Below are positions 43,056 through 43,248 of a DNA stretch of 43,248 nt, one piece after another. The position numbers were made by a program, and so were the translations under genes. The notes under the pieces were generated by a model that worked only from the letters and a program-made list of their open reading frames with translations, did not search any database and had not been told where the DNA came from. Source of the DNA: Nanobdellota archaeon (lineage in GTDB: Archaea > Nanobdellota > Nanobdellia > SCGC-AAA011-G17 > GW2011-AR17); the NCBI GenBank assembly GCA_018830945.1, contig JAHJRD010000089.1, positions 1 through 43,248 of the forward strand. Reading direction: 5' to 3'. The stretch's first letter is position 1, and each line of letters starts with the position of its first letter.

Positions 43056-43248
43056 TTAATTTCGAGCATAGTAATTGGAATGAGGTTTATAAAGCTTTAG
43101 GTGGAAAGTATGTATTAAGCTTCAGAGGAGAGCCTTAAGTTGCTCATAGGGATTGGCCTTTCTTAAGTTCCATGTTTGAAACAGGCTCAACATTATCTCG
43201 GTTGTTTTCTGTCCTTGTTCTGTTCGTAAACAACCTATAATTTTTTCC

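Overview
The window looks like a piece of a small-genome archaeal chromosome, most likely a DPANN lineage of Woesearchaeota or Pacearchaeota type. This lineage call is inference. The supports are an archaeal-type SRP54, a stand-alone Bud32 kinase of the KEOPS complex, an Mth938-like protein, an archaeal PGF-pre-PGF domain on a subtilase, and archaeal promoters: TATA boxes about 25 bases before many start codons, often with no room for a Shine-Dalgarno site. Some genes are of bacterial ancestry: DNA gyrase (gyrB-gyrA), a TolB/Omp85-like giant protein, and possibly class II lysyl-tRNA synthetase. No tRNA, rRNA or CRISPR array was seen, and no gene-free stretch exceeds 300 bases.
Layout. 1-5535: SIMPL-domain protein, then a tightly overlapping MacB-like ABC exporter operon (ATPase, COG1361-like membrane-anchored exoprotein, two FtsX-type permeases). 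5608-8642: a Cys-rich exported protein with its own hairpin terminator, a hypothetical gene, and srp54. 8650-10730: an accessory island with an HTH-MNT/HEPN pair, a second 97 percent identical copy of the srp54 3' tail, a broken pRiA4b ORF-3 gene joined to it, and a TnpA-like protein that has lost its HUH histidines. 10731-16999: a lipoprotein glycosidase, a transglutaminase-like exoprotein, a second HTH-MNT gene with a palindromic operator, bud32, a lipoprotein, an Mth938-like gene and a secreted putative aminopeptidase. 17133-25898: subtilase, RHH-fused sugar nucleotidyltransferase, and further exported or membrane proteins, including two that look like inactivated metallopeptidases. 26023-28937: a five-gene minus-strand operon in which every junction is an ATGA overlap. 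29113-34232: HD-domain protein and gyrase. 34377-38535: second transglutaminase-like exoprotein, lysS, and a candidate toxin-antitoxin pair. 38610-43055: a 1481-residue protein with a zinc-peptidase domain, a beta-propeller and an Omp85/BamA-like C-terminal barrel.
How it fits together. Much of the window encodes surface and secreted proteins: an exporter, proteases, a glycosidase, transglutaminase-like enzymes and CARDB-like exoproteins, as expected for an episymbiotic or scavenging life style. Core information genes (srp54, bud32, lysS, gyrAB) are interspersed. The strongest candidates for something undescribed are the Omp85-like barrel protein in an archaeal setting, the ATGA-coupled operon at 26023-28937, the srp54-tail duplication that brackets the MNT/HEPN module, and a 16-bp motif that recurs just beyond the stop codons of three minus-strand genes at convergent junctions.
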